From contig JAHZHL010000008.1 in NCBI GenBank assembly GCA_019420305.1, forward strand, positions 1-64,000: a DNA stretch of 64,000 nucleotides, read 5' to 3'. The DNA is from Bacillota bacterium. GTDB lineage: Bacteria; Bacillota; Clostridia; Peptostreptococcales; Anaerovoracaceae. Every line of letters starts with the position of its first letter. The first letter of the stretch is position 1. A program made the translations under genes and the position numbers. This document shows positions 27,199 to 36,240 of this stretch, piece after piece. A model generated the notes under the pieces. The model worked only from the letters and a program-made list of their open reading frames with translations, searched no databases and was not told where the DNA came from.

Positions 27199-27618
27199 TC
27201 ACCTGCATTCAAATACGCTCTGCCACAAATCAACAGGCAGACCGGGATCCGGTTCGCACAGCCGCTCTCTGATTTCCCGACCTTTTTTTCTGCTTCCTGC
27301 TGCTCCGTCGGGAGATGAAGCGCTTGGCTCACCTGTGAACCGCGGAATTGTTCCTCTGAAAATCAATCCCGGAATCTCCATTTTTCTGGAGGTCATACAA
27401 TAATTGCTTTTCCGGTAATTGGTCTCCCGTATCTGAAAAATCCAGGACGCGCAATCGGACATCTCAAACTGTGTCTCACTCAGATACAGGAACTCGTTCT
27501 CGAAATCGCTGTTTCCTAATCAAAAAGGACTTGCCGCCTCATCTCTGCCAAGCGCTTGCTCCGATAAAATGGTTTTGATAATGTGATTAAGGATTTCGTA
27601 TTCCTTCCGCTTCAGCAT
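27199..27618 (-). pseudogene. Unknown small gene interrupted by an in-frame TGA
   Basis: An ATG at 27618 with a strong GGGGGGT ribosome binding site opens a frame of 32 codons (MLKRKEYEILNHIIKTIL...DEAASPF), meets TGA at 27522-27520, and stays open in the same frame for 106 more codons to 27199. The second part begins LGNSDFENEFLYLSETQFEM and contains SWIFQIRETNYRKSN and SRKMEIPGLIFRG, which look like real protein sequence. A TGG-to-TGA change of a Trp codon would explain it. I do not recognise the family. Selenocysteine is possible but no SECIS element is evident by eye. Confidence 0.55.
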
Positions 27619-27668
27619 CTTTACCCCCCTGTTATCCGCGCGTTCACAGTGTTTAACCTGGTATTGTT

Positions 27669-28676
27669 TTATTCGATACAAGGGTTCGGCTTCCTTTTTT
27701 CTTTTAAAAACTCATCCAGATTTTTCCTTATCCGTTCCGGATCCGGCTGCGGTTCCTGCCTCCTTCCGATTGTCTGCAGCCCGATCCGGCGATTGCGCCT
27801 TTCATATTCATCCGGAGTTTTCGGTGCGGAATCAATGGTTTCAAAGACCGGCGCGGCTTTCACATCATCGCTGTACGGCATAGGGAACGCGTACTCACCT
27901 AAGTGCGCCAGATAATGATCCATAAACCTCGTACCGTAATTTCTCACCCGTTCGACCAGATCCAGATCCAGCGTCACGGTCGCGATGGACGGCGCGCTTC
28001 CCGCTTCCCAGATCAGATCCCCTTCGGGACTGATCACCTGGGAATGCCCGTATGTATCAAAGCCGTCAAACACTCCGACGCAGTTTGTACATACCAGGTA
28101 GGCCTGATTTTCCAGGGCACGGGTATAATGCAGATGTTTGTTCAGCTCATACAGTTCCTGCGGATCCATGGTCAGCTTTACAAGAACTTCCGCTCCCATT
28201 AACGTTTCGTTACGTGAAATTTCCGGGAAATTCAGATCGTAACAGATCTGAATGCCGATTTTGGTCTGTTTCTCCGGGATCTCAAAAACAACATATTCTC
28301 TGCCTGGCGCGGCGTAAGCCTCCGATGGCCTCCAGGGCGCCATTTTCCGATATACGGCGATCCGTTCCCCCTGCGGATTATAAACCGGAGCCGAATTATA
28401 GCAAAATCCGGATGGAAGCGCTTCATTTTCTTCATAGACGGTTCCCGGAATGAAATAAATCCCGTATTGCCTGGCAAGATCCGCGAAAAAATCGGATACC
28501 GGCCCGTCCAGAGGTTCCGGCGTATAAGTCTGCAGGCATTCCACCCCGACTACCAGCTCCGGCCTGTGATACGTTGACATAAGGTGGTCCAACTGCTCTT
28601 GCAGATACCGCAAATTTTCCGTTGTATCTGCCGCGACCGGCATCTGTATCACGCCTACATTTAAAAATCTTCCCAT
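27669..28676 (-). CDS. Carbon-nitrogen hydrolase (amidase/formamidase-like)
   Basis: A 335-residue member of the nitrilase superfamily, enzymes that cleave C-N bonds with a Glu-Lys-Cys triad. The N-terminal strand is VGVIQMPV, the Glu is probably in VVGVECLQ, the Lys is in VYRKMAPWRP and the Cys in IQICYDLNFPE. The RKMxPW form and an extended C-terminal tail resemble aliphatic amidase/formamidase rather than beta-ureidopropionase, but the substrate is not certain. It lies 13 bases after the transporter gene and is probably the second gene of a sigma-54-dependent operon. Confidence 0.88.
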   Translation of the reverse strand: MGRFLNVGVIQMPVAADTTENLRYLQEQLDHLMSTYHRPELVVGVECLQTYTPEPLDGPVSDFFADLARQYGIYFIPGTVYEENEALPSGFCYNSAPVYNPQGERIAVYRKMAPWRPSEAYAAPGREYVVFEIPEKQTKIGIQICYDLNFPEISRNETLMGAEVLVKLTMDPQELYELNKHLHYTRALENQAYLVCTNCVGVFDGFDTYGHSQVISPEGDLIWEAGSAPSIATVTLDLDLVERVRNYGTRFMDHYLAHLGEYAFPMPYSDDVKAAPVFETIDSAPKTPDEYERRNRRIGLQTIGRRQEPQPDPERIRKNLDEFLKEKRKPNPCIE

Positions 28677-28689
28677 TGTTGTCTCTCCT

Positions 28690-30096
28690 TTATTTTATAA
28701 ATTTTTCCAGACCCTTTGTCGAGTATGGCTTTCCCTCCCGTTTGTTCCGGTTTGCCTCCAGCAGTTTTTCAAAATTGGATTTGTTAATCGGATACAGCAG
28801 CAGAAGGGCAGTCGCGGCAGCCACGAAAATGCCGGGTACCAGCGTATTCACGGTGATAATTCCGTCCATAGCCGCCTGCGTCTGCTCCTGAGCCTGTCCA
28901 TCATATCCGAACATAGAAAGCAGCATCCCGGTGGAATACATGCCTATGGCCGATCCCAGTTTTTGCGCGAAAGAGGAGAAACCTGTGATCGCGCCTTCCC
29001 GGCGTTTCCCGTATAAAAACTCATCTAATTCACAGCAGTCGTAAATAAGCGAATACCCGATGGTCCAGAAGCATACGTTTCCCACATTCCAGAAAATTGT
29101 AAACAGAATCAGGTGGGTGAAGTTCGGAATTCCGATCAGAAAATACAGCGCGCATCCGATTATGGTAATCAGGTTGAACAACAGCATGGTCTGCTTTTTT
29201 CCGATCAGATTTGCCGCGATATTGCAGGCAGGTACCAGCGCGATGGTTATGACGGAATAGCAGGTCCAGTAAAACGCCTGTCTTGCCGCACTCAGCTGCA
29301 GATTGGTGTCCATAATATATACAAACGCGGCAGTCGCAATGGAAAAGCTGATGCAGTAAAGCAGGATCATAACCAGCAGGCGCCGAATCGCCTTTACTTT
29401 CAGCAGCTCCAGGTAATTGGAAAACAGAGAGCTCTTCTCCTGCGGGCGGTATTCCTTTGAGTCCGCAAGTTCTTTTCCCCTTGTGAATCTCCAGCAGATC
29501 AGGCCTCCCGCCGCTGCCAGTCCTCCCAATACAACTCCGGAAATAATCCAGGAAGTCCGCTCACTTCCTCCTGCTGCCAGCGTCCGATCCAGGATTGCCA
29601 TCGGCCCCGCGCTGACAAACCATACGGAAAGATAAATAAAGTATCCGGCCATGCTTCTAAGTGTATTTCGTTCATTAAAGTCCTGTGTCAGTTCCGCGCC
29701 CAGAGCAAAAAATGGAATGACATACGTTTTATAAGAGCTCCAGAACAGAATTCCAATCAGCATATAATAGATAAACGTTCCATTCTTCCCAAAATCAACC
29801 GTGGTAAACATCAGAATGGTACAGATGAGAATCGGTCCGATTGCCGCCAGCATAAACGGCCTGCGCCGTCCGTATCTGGATCGACTGTTATCGGACAGGT
29901 ACCCCACAATCGGATCGGTAACCGCGTCCCAGAGGACTGTCACAAGAGAAATAATGCCTCCCAGCGCCGCAGGAATTCCCGCGACATCCGTCAGAAAATA
30001 CAGGAAGTACGTATAAAACAGATTAAAAGGAATAGAGTCCGAAACCTGTCCGATGGCATACGCGAATTTTTGCCTTACAGGGAGTTTTGTACCCAT
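28690..30096 (-). CDS. GPH-family MFS transporter
   Basis: A 468-residue twelve-helix transporter of the glycoside-pentoside-hexuronide:cation symporter type. The start at 30096 (MGTKLPVRQKFAYAIGQ) has AAGGAG upstream; the longer frame adds unrelated sequence. Family signatures are FAYAIGQVSDSIPFNLFYTYFLYFLTDVAG, WDAVTDPIVGYLSDNSRSRYGRRRPFML and a later REGAITGFSSFAQKLGSAIG block. The 5' gap contains a -24/-12 promoter. Together with the amidase-like hydrolase, it suggests uptake and hydrolysis of an amide-containing compound. That is inference. Confidence 0.9.
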   Translation of the reverse strand: MGTKLPVRQKFAYAIGQVSDSIPFNLFYTYFLYFLTDVAGIPAALGGIISLVTVLWDAVTDPIVGYLSDNSRSRYGRRRPFMLAAIGPILICTILMFTTVDFGKNGTFIYYMLIGILFWSSYKTYVIPFFALGAELTQDFNERNTLRSMAGYFIYLSVWFVSAGPMAILDRTLAAGGSERTSWIISGVVLGGLAAAGGLICWRFTRGKELADSKEYRPQEKSSLFSNYLELLKVKAIRRLLVMILLYCISFSIATAAFVYIMDTNLQLSAARQAFYWTCYSVITIALVPACNIAANLIGKKQTMLLFNLITIIGCALYFLIGIPNFTHLILFTIFWNVGNVCFWTIGYSLIYDCCELDEFLYGKRREGAITGFSSFAQKLGSAIGMYSTGMLLSMFGYDGQAQEQTQAAMDGIITVNTLVPGIFVAAATALLLLYPINKSNFEKLLEANRNKREGKPYSTKGLEKFIK

Positions 30097-30159
30097 AGTG
30101 TCTCCTTTCTTTGATACTGAGAAAAAACGACAGGAAAGGTCTTTCCACTCAATGTATAT

Positions 30160-30175
30160 TGCATAAATCATGCCA
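30160..30175 (-). promoter_or_regulatory. Sigma-54 (-24/-12) promoter
   Basis: On the minus strand TGGCATGATTTATGCA matches the sigma-54 consensus TGGCAC-N5-TTGCA with exact spacing and two mismatches (C to T, T to A). Invariant GG and GC are kept. It is 64 bases upstream of the transporter start, and a sigma-54 activator gene lies immediately upstream. Confidence 0.75.
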
Positions 30176-30280
30176 GTTTGAATCGCCTTTATTTTCTGTC
30201 TTTTCAGCCGTTTCAAAAAAAGGATTGTCAAAAAAATGAACACTTCTTTTTAACTTCGTCTGATTCCCGGACTTTTATCT

Positions 30281-30313
30281 GTAAAAAAATCTGACAGTGT
30301 CAGATTTTTTTAC
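30281..30313. promoter_or_regulatory. Perfect 16-bp dyad: terminator and possible activator site
   Basis: GTAAAAAAATCTGACA and its exact complement flank a single G. RNA from either strand could fold ATCTGA/TCAGAT with a seven-T tail, so it fits a terminator for the regulator gene (stop at 30327). Its core TCTGACA-G-TGTCAGA lies about 120 bases upstream of the -24 element, the usual place for an activator-binding site, so both roles are possible. Confidence 0.7.
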
Positions 30314-30326
30314 ATGATTTTCTGCG

Positions 30327-31754
30327 TTATCGAATCTCATACTTGTTTAATTTGTAATGCAGCGCGGTTCTGGAAATATTCAAAAGCTCCGCTGCCCTGG
30401 AGCGGTTTCCCCCAGACAGAGCCAGAGCCTTCTGAATCGCTGTCTTTTCCGCGTCCCGCACCGCGGCCTCCAAAGTGCCGCATCCGGCGGGGAGCTCCTT
30501 GGGGCTGGGACTGTTCATAATGCTTTCCTGCAGTTCTTTAAAGCAGTCCGGTCCCATAATACCCTCTCTGCGCAAATTCATTCCCCGCTCCACCATATTA
30601 AACAGCTCTCTCACATTTCCCGGCCAGTCGTATTCCATGAAAAGCAGCTCCGCGTCTTTAGAAATCCCGTTTACCTTACAGTTCAGCACCCGGTTCAGAT
30701 GCTGAATGCGCTCTGCGATTAACAGCGGAATGTCTTCTTTTCTCTGCCGCAGCGGCGGAATGGCAAGATCTATAATATTCAGCCTGTAATATAAATCTTC
30801 CCGGAAGGTTCCCTCTTCTACCATTTGCTTCAGCGGTTTATTGGTCGCGGCAATAATGCGGATATCTATCGGTACTTTTTTCCCGCCGATCCGGTCCACT
30901 TCGCGCTCCTGCAGCACCCGCAGAAGTTTCGGCTGAATATGATACGGCAGCTGATCGATTTCATCCAGAAAAATCGTTCCCGTATCCGCCAGTTCAAATT
31001 TTCCCTTGCGTCCGCCCTTCATCGCTCCGGTAAACGCGCCCTCTTCATAACCGAACAGCTCCGATTCAAACAGCGCCTCCGGAATCGCCGCGCAGTTGAC
31101 GGTTATCATCGGGCGGATCGCCCGCCTGCTCATATTATGCAGCGCGTTTGCGACCAGTTCTTTGCCGCATCCGGTCTCACCCCGCAGCAGTACAGTCGAA
31201 TCCGATTCGGCGACATGATAAATCATTTGCCGCAGTTCCCGCATCGCCTCGCTGTTTCCAATGATTTTCTCCGCGGTATTCTTTGTTTTTTCGATTTCCC
31301 GGCACTGTTTTCTCGCGTCGGAAAATTCTTTCGGAACACAAATCACGCCTCCTTCTACCAAATCGTCAATTCGCGATATAAACTGGCTCAGATGCGCTGT
31401 ATCGGTAAACAGGTCATAGTCAATGGCGCCCCATACCGTTCCGCCCTGATAAACCGGCCGGATTCTCGCGACATTTGCCAGGCCCCTGACCATATACACA
31501 TAGTCCTCTTCCTGGCGTTCTTTCTGAAACGCCATGGCAATTTTGCTGATTGGATGAATCGCGTCAATTTTTTCTCCGGTCAGCTGCCGGGGCCAGGAAC
31601 CGCCATACAGTTCGTCCAGCTCATCCGCCAGATCCGGAGATATATACCTGATTCGGCGCTTAGAATCAATCACTACCAGCCCTTCAATCGTATTTAAAAC
31701 CTGTCTGCATTCTTCTAAAGTCAGGTCAAAATAGTTCCACTGTTTTTTCGCCAC
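30327..31754 (-). CDS. Sigma-54-dependent transcriptional regulator with PAS domain
   Basis: Enhancer-binding protein of 475 residues. I chose the GTG at 31754 (GAGGT seven bases upstream); a longer TTG start would lie inside the eno terminator. An N-terminal PAS-like sensor (about 8-120, GLVVIDSKRRIRYISPDLA) is followed by the AAA+ domain with Walker A GETGCGKE, the sigma-54 contact loop GAFTGA, Walker B GTIFLDEIDQL and the arginine-finger area FREDLYYRLN. The C-terminus has a Fis-type helix-turn-helix (GNRSRAAELLNISRTALHYKL). It probably activates the transporter-amidase operon directly downstream. Confidence 0.95.
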   Translation of the reverse strand: MAKKQWNYFDLTLEECRQVLNTIEGLVVIDSKRRIRYISPDLADELDELYGGSWPRQLTGEKIDAIHPISKIAMAFQKERQEEDYVYMVRGLANVARIRPVYQGGTVWGAIDYDLFTDTAHLSQFISRIDDLVEGGVICVPKEFSDARKQCREIEKTKNTAEKIIGNSEAMRELRQMIYHVAESDSTVLLRGETGCGKELVANALHNMSRRAIRPMITVNCAAIPEALFESELFGYEEGAFTGAMKGGRKGKFELADTGTIFLDEIDQLPYHIQPKLLRVLQEREVDRIGGKKVPIDIRIIAATNKPLKQMVEEGTFREDLYYRLNIIDLAIPPLRQRKEDIPLLIAERIQHLNRVLNCKVNGISKDAELLFMEYDWPGNVRELFNMVERGMNLRREGIMGPDCFKELQESIMNSPSPKELPAGCGTLEAAVRDAEKTAIQKALALSGGNRSRAAELLNISRTALHYKLNKYEIR

Positions 31755-31768
31755 CGCTTTACCTCTTT

Positions 31769-31808
31769 TAAAAAAGAGGATTGTCTTCTTTTGCCGAAAC
31801 AATCCTCT
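31769..31808 (-). terminator. Terminator of the glycolytic operon
   Basis: On the minus strand AGAGGATTGT (31808-31799) pairs perfectly with ACAATCCTCT (31784-31775), followed by Ts. It lies 34 bases after the eno stop. Confidence 0.85.
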
Positions 31809-31841
31809 CTGCTGTGTAATATTAAGATTCCCGGAATCGCT

Positions 31842-33131
31842 TTACTTCAGATTGTAAAACGCGTCATTTCCCGCATACTGTCCGGATGCTCCCAGCAGTT
31901 CTTCAATACGGAGAAGCTGGTTGTATTTGGCAATCCGATCGGTTCTGGAAAGAGAACCGGTTTTAATCTGTCCGGCGTTCAGTCCGACTACAATATCCGC
32001 GATTGTGGTGTCTTCAGTCTCGCCGCTTCTATGGGAAACCACCGCCGTATATCCTGCTTTCTTTGCCATCTCAATGGCGTCGAATGTTTCCGTCAGGGTT
32101 CCGATCTGGTTTACTTTAATCAGAATCGAGTTTGCGATTCCTTTCTCGATTCCGCTTGCCAGACGTTCGGTATTCGTTACAAACAGATCGTCCCCGACCA
32201 GCTGAATCTTTTTCCCCAGTTTTTCCGTCAGCAGCTTCCAGCCTTCCCAGTCATCTTCCGCAAGGCCGTCTTCAATGGAAATAATCGGGTATTTGTCCGC
32301 CAGCATTTCGTAATAAGCTACCATTTCAGCCGCGGTTCTGCTGACGCCTTCTCCGGTCAGATTATAAATATCTTTATCCGCGTCATAGAATTCGCTTGCC
32401 GCCACGTCCAGCGCGATTTTCACATCTTCGCCCGGCTTATATCCGGCTTTTTCAATCGCTTCGATAATCACCTGGATGGCTTCTTCATTGGTCGAAAGGT
32501 TCGGAGCGAATCCGCCTTCATCTCCTACCGCGGTATTCATGCCCTTTCCTTTCAGTACTGTTTTCAAGTTATGGAACACTTCCGCTCCCATTCTCAGAGC
32601 CTCCCGGAACGTCGGCGCGCCGACCGGCATAATCATAAATTCCTGAATATCCACAGTGTTGTCCGCATGGGAACCGCCGTTTAAAATATTCATCATCGGC
32701 GTCGGCAGAACTTTTCCGTTTACACCGCCCAGATACTGGAATAACGGAAGTCCCAGCGATTCCGCCGCCGCTCTCGCGGCTGCCATGGAAACGCCCAGGA
32801 TCGCATTCGCGCCCAGTCTGCCCTTATTAGGCGTCCCGTCCAGTTCAATCAGCATTTTGTCCAGCCCCACCTGATCAAACACATCAAATCCCAGAATCTG
32901 ATCCGCGATCACGGTATTTACATTCTCAACCGCCTGAAGGGTTCCCTTGCCCAGATAGCGGCTCTTATCGCCGTCTCTGAGTTCAACCGCTTCATGTACG
33001 CCTGTGGAAGCTCCCGACGGAACCATCGCTCTTCCTACGCTTCCGTCTTCCAGTGTGATTTCCACTTCGACTGTCGGGTTGCCCCGTGAATCCAGCACTT
33101 CCCGTGCAATTACATCTTCAATAAATGGCAT
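31842..33131 (-). CDS. eno: Enolase
   Basis: Converts 2-phosphoglycerate to phosphoenolpyruvate. The 429-residue protein has the N-terminal signature AREVLDSRGNPTVEVE, the lid loop SGASTGVHEAVELRD, metal ligands in ALDVAASEF, SIEDGLAEDDWEGW and LVGDDLFVTN, the catalytic Lys in ILIKVNQIGTLTET and SHRSGETEDT. Full length and intact. Last gene of the gap-pgk-tpi-eno block, 26 bases after tpi. Confidence 0.98.
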   Translation of the reverse strand: MPFIEDVIAREVLDSRGNPTVEVEITLEDGSVGRAMVPSGASTGVHEAVELRDGDKSRYLGKGTLQAVENVNTVIADQILGFDVFDQVGLDKMLIELDGTPNKGRLGANAILGVSMAAARAAAESLGLPLFQYLGGVNGKVLPTPMMNILNGGSHADNTVDIQEFMIMPVGAPTFREALRMGAEVFHNLKTVLKGKGMNTAVGDEGGFAPNLSTNEEAIQVIIEAIEKAGYKPGEDVKIALDVAASEFYDADKDIYNLTGEGVSRTAAEMVAYYEMLADKYPIISIEDGLAEDDWEGWKLLTEKLGKKIQLVGDDLFVTNTERLASGIEKGIANSILIKVNQIGTLTETFDAIEMAKKAGYTAVVSHRSGETEDTTIADIVVGLNAGQIKTGSLSRTDRIAKYNQLLRIEELLGASGQYAGNDAFYNLK

Positions 33132-33157
33132 CTCGCATGTCCTCCTTGCTTTGTCTT

Positions 33158-33904
33158 TTAAAAATCAATAATTTCCATAAAATCACTTGCGTTCAGGCTG
33201 GCACCGCCTACCAGAGCGCCGTCAATATTGCTCATATTCATAATGTCCGCCGCATTAGCGGGTTTCACACTGCCTCCATACTGAATCAGTACCCGATCGG
33301 CAACCTCTTCACCGTACAGAGCCTCTACCGCGTTGCGGATAAATTCGCACATATCCTCCGCCTGCTGCGGTGTCGCGGTTTTGCCTGTGCCGATCGCCCA
33401 TACCGGCTCGTATGCGATTACCAGTCTTTCCGCCTGCTGCGGCGTAATGCCGGAAAGATCCCAGATCAGCTGATCCCGTACCACCAGATACTGTTCTTCT
33501 TTTTCACGCTGCTGCAGATTCTCGCCTACGCACAGAATCGGGGTAATCGGACCTGCCAGAAGGCGTTTCAGCTTCTTATTGATCATCTCATCGGTTTCCC
33601 CGAAATACTGTCTTCTTTCTGAATGACCGATAATGCAGTAGTCCACTCCCAAATCTTCCAGCATTTTTACGGAAACCTCTCCGGTAAACGCGCCTTCATC
33701 TTCATAAAACGCGTTCTGGGCTCCCACTTTAATCTTTGTGCCGGAAAACAGATTTTTCAAAAGTCCCAGATAAACATACGGCGCGCAGATGGCAGTCCTT
33801 ACATCCGTATCCTTATACAGCTTTTTTAACTCTTCCGCAAATGTGACCGCTTCCCTTCCGGTCTTAAACATTTTCCAGTTTCCTGCAATAAATGGTACTC
33901 TCAT
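33158..33904 (-). CDS. tpiA: Triose-phosphate isomerase
   Basis: Interconverts dihydroxyacetone phosphate and glyceraldehyde 3-phosphate. The 248-residue protein has the catalytic residues in standard motifs: Asn-Lys in AGNWKMFKT, His in CIIGHSERRQYFGE and Glu in AYEPVWAIGTGKTAT, plus the phosphate loop QYGGSVKPANA. Its ATG overlaps the pgk stop by four bases (ATGA). Confidence 0.98.
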   Translation of the reverse strand: MRVPFIAGNWKMFKTGREAVTFAEELKKLYKDTDVRTAICAPYVYLGLLKNLFSGTKIKVGAQNAFYEDEGAFTGEVSVKMLEDLGVDYCIIGHSERRQYFGETDEMINKKLKRLLAGPITPILCVGENLQQREKEEQYLVVRDQLIWDLSGITPQQAERLVIAYEPVWAIGTGKTATPQQAEDMCEFIRNAVEALYGEEVADRVLIQYGGSVKPANAADIMNMSNIDGALVGGASLNASDFMEIIDF

Positions 33905-35088
33905 TTTTTGTCCTCCAATACCGCAATTCCCGGCAGCGTTTTGCCCTCTAAAAATTCCAGAGAAGCGCCACCCCCCGTAGAAATATGCGTCATTTTATCT
34001 CCATAGCCAAATTGCTGAGCCGCGGCCGCGGAATCACCGCCTCCGATAATCGTTGTCGCGTCGCTCTCCGCCAGGCATTCCGCGACCTTTCTGGTTCCCT
34101 CCGCGAAATTTGGCATTTCAAACACACCCATCGGACCGTTCCATACGATCGTTTTTGCTTTTGCCAGTTCTTCACCGATCCGTTCCACGGTTTTCGGTCC
34201 GATATCCATGCCCATCCGATCCGCCGGAATCTGCTCACGCCCGCAGACAATTTTTTCGCTGTCATTATCAAATTCTCTGGCGCAGACCACATCCACCGGC
34301 AGCAACATTTTGACTCCCGCGCTGTCCGCTTTTTTTATCAGTTCGCCTGCCAGACTTACACTTTCTTCATCCAGAATGGACGTTCCGATCTCCAGCCCCA
34401 TTGCCTTAAAGAAGGTATAGCTCATGCCTCCGCCGATGATCAGGGTATCTACCTTCTTAAGTAAATTTTCGATTACCGGAATCTTGTCTCCTACTTTAGC
34501 GCCGCCCATAATAGCTACAAACGGTCGCTGCGGATTTTCCAGCGCCTCTCCCAGGAACTTGACCTCCTTTTCAATAAGAAAACCCGAAACCGCAGGGAGA
34601 TAATCGGCCACTCCCGCAGTGGAACAATGCGCCCTGTGGGCGGTTCCGAACGCGTCGTTTACAAAAATCTCGCCAAGCTGCGCCAGTTCTTTGGAAAAAG
34701 CGGGTTCGTTTTTCGTCTCTTCTTTGCGGAAACGCACATTTTCCAGAAGCAGAACCTGCCCATCCTTCATATTCTGAACCGCGTCTACAATCTGCGGGTT
34801 TACCACTTCCGGCACACTGATGAAGGTGATTTCCTGTTTCAGAAGTTCCGCGAGCCGATCCGCTACCGGCTTGAGCGTATACTCCATTTTCGGCTCACCC
34901 TTCGGCCGCCCCATATGGGACATCAGAATCACCTTCGCGCCGTGATCGATCAGGTAGCGTATCGTAGGAAGCGCCGCGGTAATCCGAGTATCATCCGTGA
35001 TCGTCCCATTCTGCATAGGTACATTGAAATCACATCTGACCAGTACCCTCTTTCCTCTGACTTCAACATCTCTGACTGTCTTTTTCAT
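33901..35088 (-). CDS. pgk: Phosphoglycerate kinase
   Basis: Transfers phosphate from 1,3-bisphosphoglycerate to ADP. The start at 35088 (MKKTVRDVEVRGKRV) gives 395 residues; the longer frame adds sequence unlike the family. Key motifs are LVRCDFNVPM, LMSHMGRPKG, FVNDAFGTAHRAHCST, FVAIMGGAKVGDKI and the C-terminal GGGDSAAAAQQFG / HISTGGGASLEFLEG. AAAGGAA is a moderate RBS. It lies between gap and tpi in the glycolytic block. Confidence 0.98.
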   Translation of the reverse strand: MKKTVRDVEVRGKRVLVRCDFNVPMQNGTITDDTRITAALPTIRYLIDHGAKVILMSHMGRPKGEPKMEYTLKPVADRLAELLKQEITFISVPEVVNPQIVDAVQNMKDGQVLLLENVRFRKEETKNEPAFSKELAQLGEIFVNDAFGTAHRAHCSTAGVADYLPAVSGFLIEKEVKFLGEALENPQRPFVAIMGGAKVGDKIPVIENLLKKVDTLIIGGGMSYTFFKAMGLEIGTSILDEESVSLAGELIKKADSAGVKMLLPVDVVCAREFDNDSEKIVCGREQIPADRMGMDIGPKTVERIGEELAKAKTIVWNGPMGVFEMPNFAEGTRKVAECLAESDATTIIGGGDSAAAAQQFGYGDKMTHISTGGGASLEFLEGKTLPGIAVLEDKK

Positions 35089-35174
35089 AACTTTAACTGT
35101 TCCTTTCCCAGAAAATCTCTGATACGACGACAGCCGATGCTGGATCGGCTGTCTTACTTGCTGCATGTCTCTGT

Positions 35175-36191
35175 CTATTTAGTATCAACACTATTCATAT
35201 GTTTTATAAGTGAAAGGATTTTGCTGGAATAGCCGAATTCATTGTCATAGAAAGCAATCAGCTTGAAAAACTTGTCGTTCAGCTGGATTCCTTCTCTCGC
35301 GTCGAAAATGGAAGTATGCGGGTCACCGATAAAGTCGCTGGATACCACCTCATCATCCACATATTCAATTATACCCTTCATAGGGCCTTCGGAAGCTTCC
35401 TTTACTTTGGCGCAAATCGCTTCATAAGAAGCGGACTTCTTTGTCATAATATTCAGATCAATTACGGATACATCCGCAGTCGGAACGCGGTAGGATATAC
35501 CTGTCATCTTACCCACCAGAGATGGAATTACAAGACCGACCGCCTTTGCTGCCCCTGTTGTGGAAGGAATAATATTGTTGAAGGCGGATCTTCCGGTTCT
35601 CCAGTCTTTCAGAGAGCGGGCATCGACTACTTTCTGTTTCGCCGTTGCCGCGTGGATCGTAGACATCAGTCCCTGCTCAATGCCCCAGTTATCTTCAATT
35701 ACCTTTGCCAGCGGGGCAAGACAGTTGGTTGTGCAGGAGGCATTGGATACAATGTTCATATCCTTGCGATAGCTTGTATGGTTTACGCCCATTACAAAAG
35801 TAGGCGTCGTCTTATCTTTCGCCGGGGCCGTGATGATTACTTTCTTCGCGCCCTGGTTGATATGTACCATTGCTTTTTCTGTCGTATTGTAGGCACCGGT
35901 TCCTTCCACGATATATTCCGCGCCGCATTCGCTCCACGGGATATTCGCGGCGTCGCTTTCGCTGTAGACCGGAACTTTTTTGCCGTTAATCACAATTCCG
36001 TTTTCATAGACGGCAAGTTCTTTCGGAAAGCGTCCGAAGATCGTATCGTACTTGAGCATATACACCATATACTCCTTATCTGCGTTACGCACATTAATCC
36101 CGCAGATATCGATGTCCCTGTCGTCCATTGCCGCACGGATCACAACCCTTGCGATACGCCCAAAACCACTGATACCAACTTTAATTGCCAT
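35175..36191 (-). CDS. gap: Glyceraldehyde-3-phosphate dehydrogenase
   Basis: Oxidises glyceraldehyde 3-phosphate with phosphate and NAD(P). The 338-residue protein has the Rossmann motif GISGFGRIARVV, the catalytic Cys in SNASCTTNCLAPL, the catalytic His in TIHAATAKQK and the C-terminal FYDNEFGYSSK. After strand 2 the sequence is GINVRNADKEYM, where NAD-specific enzymes have Asn-Asp; here the Asp is Val followed by Arg, so NADP use is possible (see findings). It begins the block downstream of rpoN, with no cggR-like gene between. Confidence 0.97.
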   Translation of the reverse strand: MAIKVGISGFGRIARVVIRAAMDDRDIDICGINVRNADKEYMVYMLKYDTIFGRFPKELAVYENGIVINGKKVPVYSESDAANIPWSECGAEYIVEGTGAYNTTEKAMVHINQGAKKVIITAPAKDKTTPTFVMGVNHTSYRKDMNIVSNASCTTNCLAPLAKVIEDNWGIEQGLMSTIHAATAKQKVVDARSLKDWRTGRSAFNNIIPSTTGAAKAVGLVIPSLVGKMTGISYRVPTADVSVIDLNIMTKKSASYEAICAKVKEASEGPMKGIIEYVDDEVVSSDFIGDPHTSIFDAREGIQLNDKFFKLIAFYDNEFGYSSKILSLIKHMNSVDTK

Positions 36192-36240
36192 TTTGTAATC
36201 CTCCTCGATTAACTGAATATCTTGTATGTAATTAGATTAA

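Noticed and set aside
27520..27522. Selenocysteine codon in the small gene
   Set aside because: No SECIS-like hairpin is obvious right after the TGA and no selenoprotein family resembles it, so a nonsense mutation is the simpler view. Left open in findings.
31755..31802. Upstream TTG start of the sigma-54 regulator
   Set aside because: These codons lie inside the eno terminator hairpin, while the GTG at 31754 has GAGGT at proper distance.
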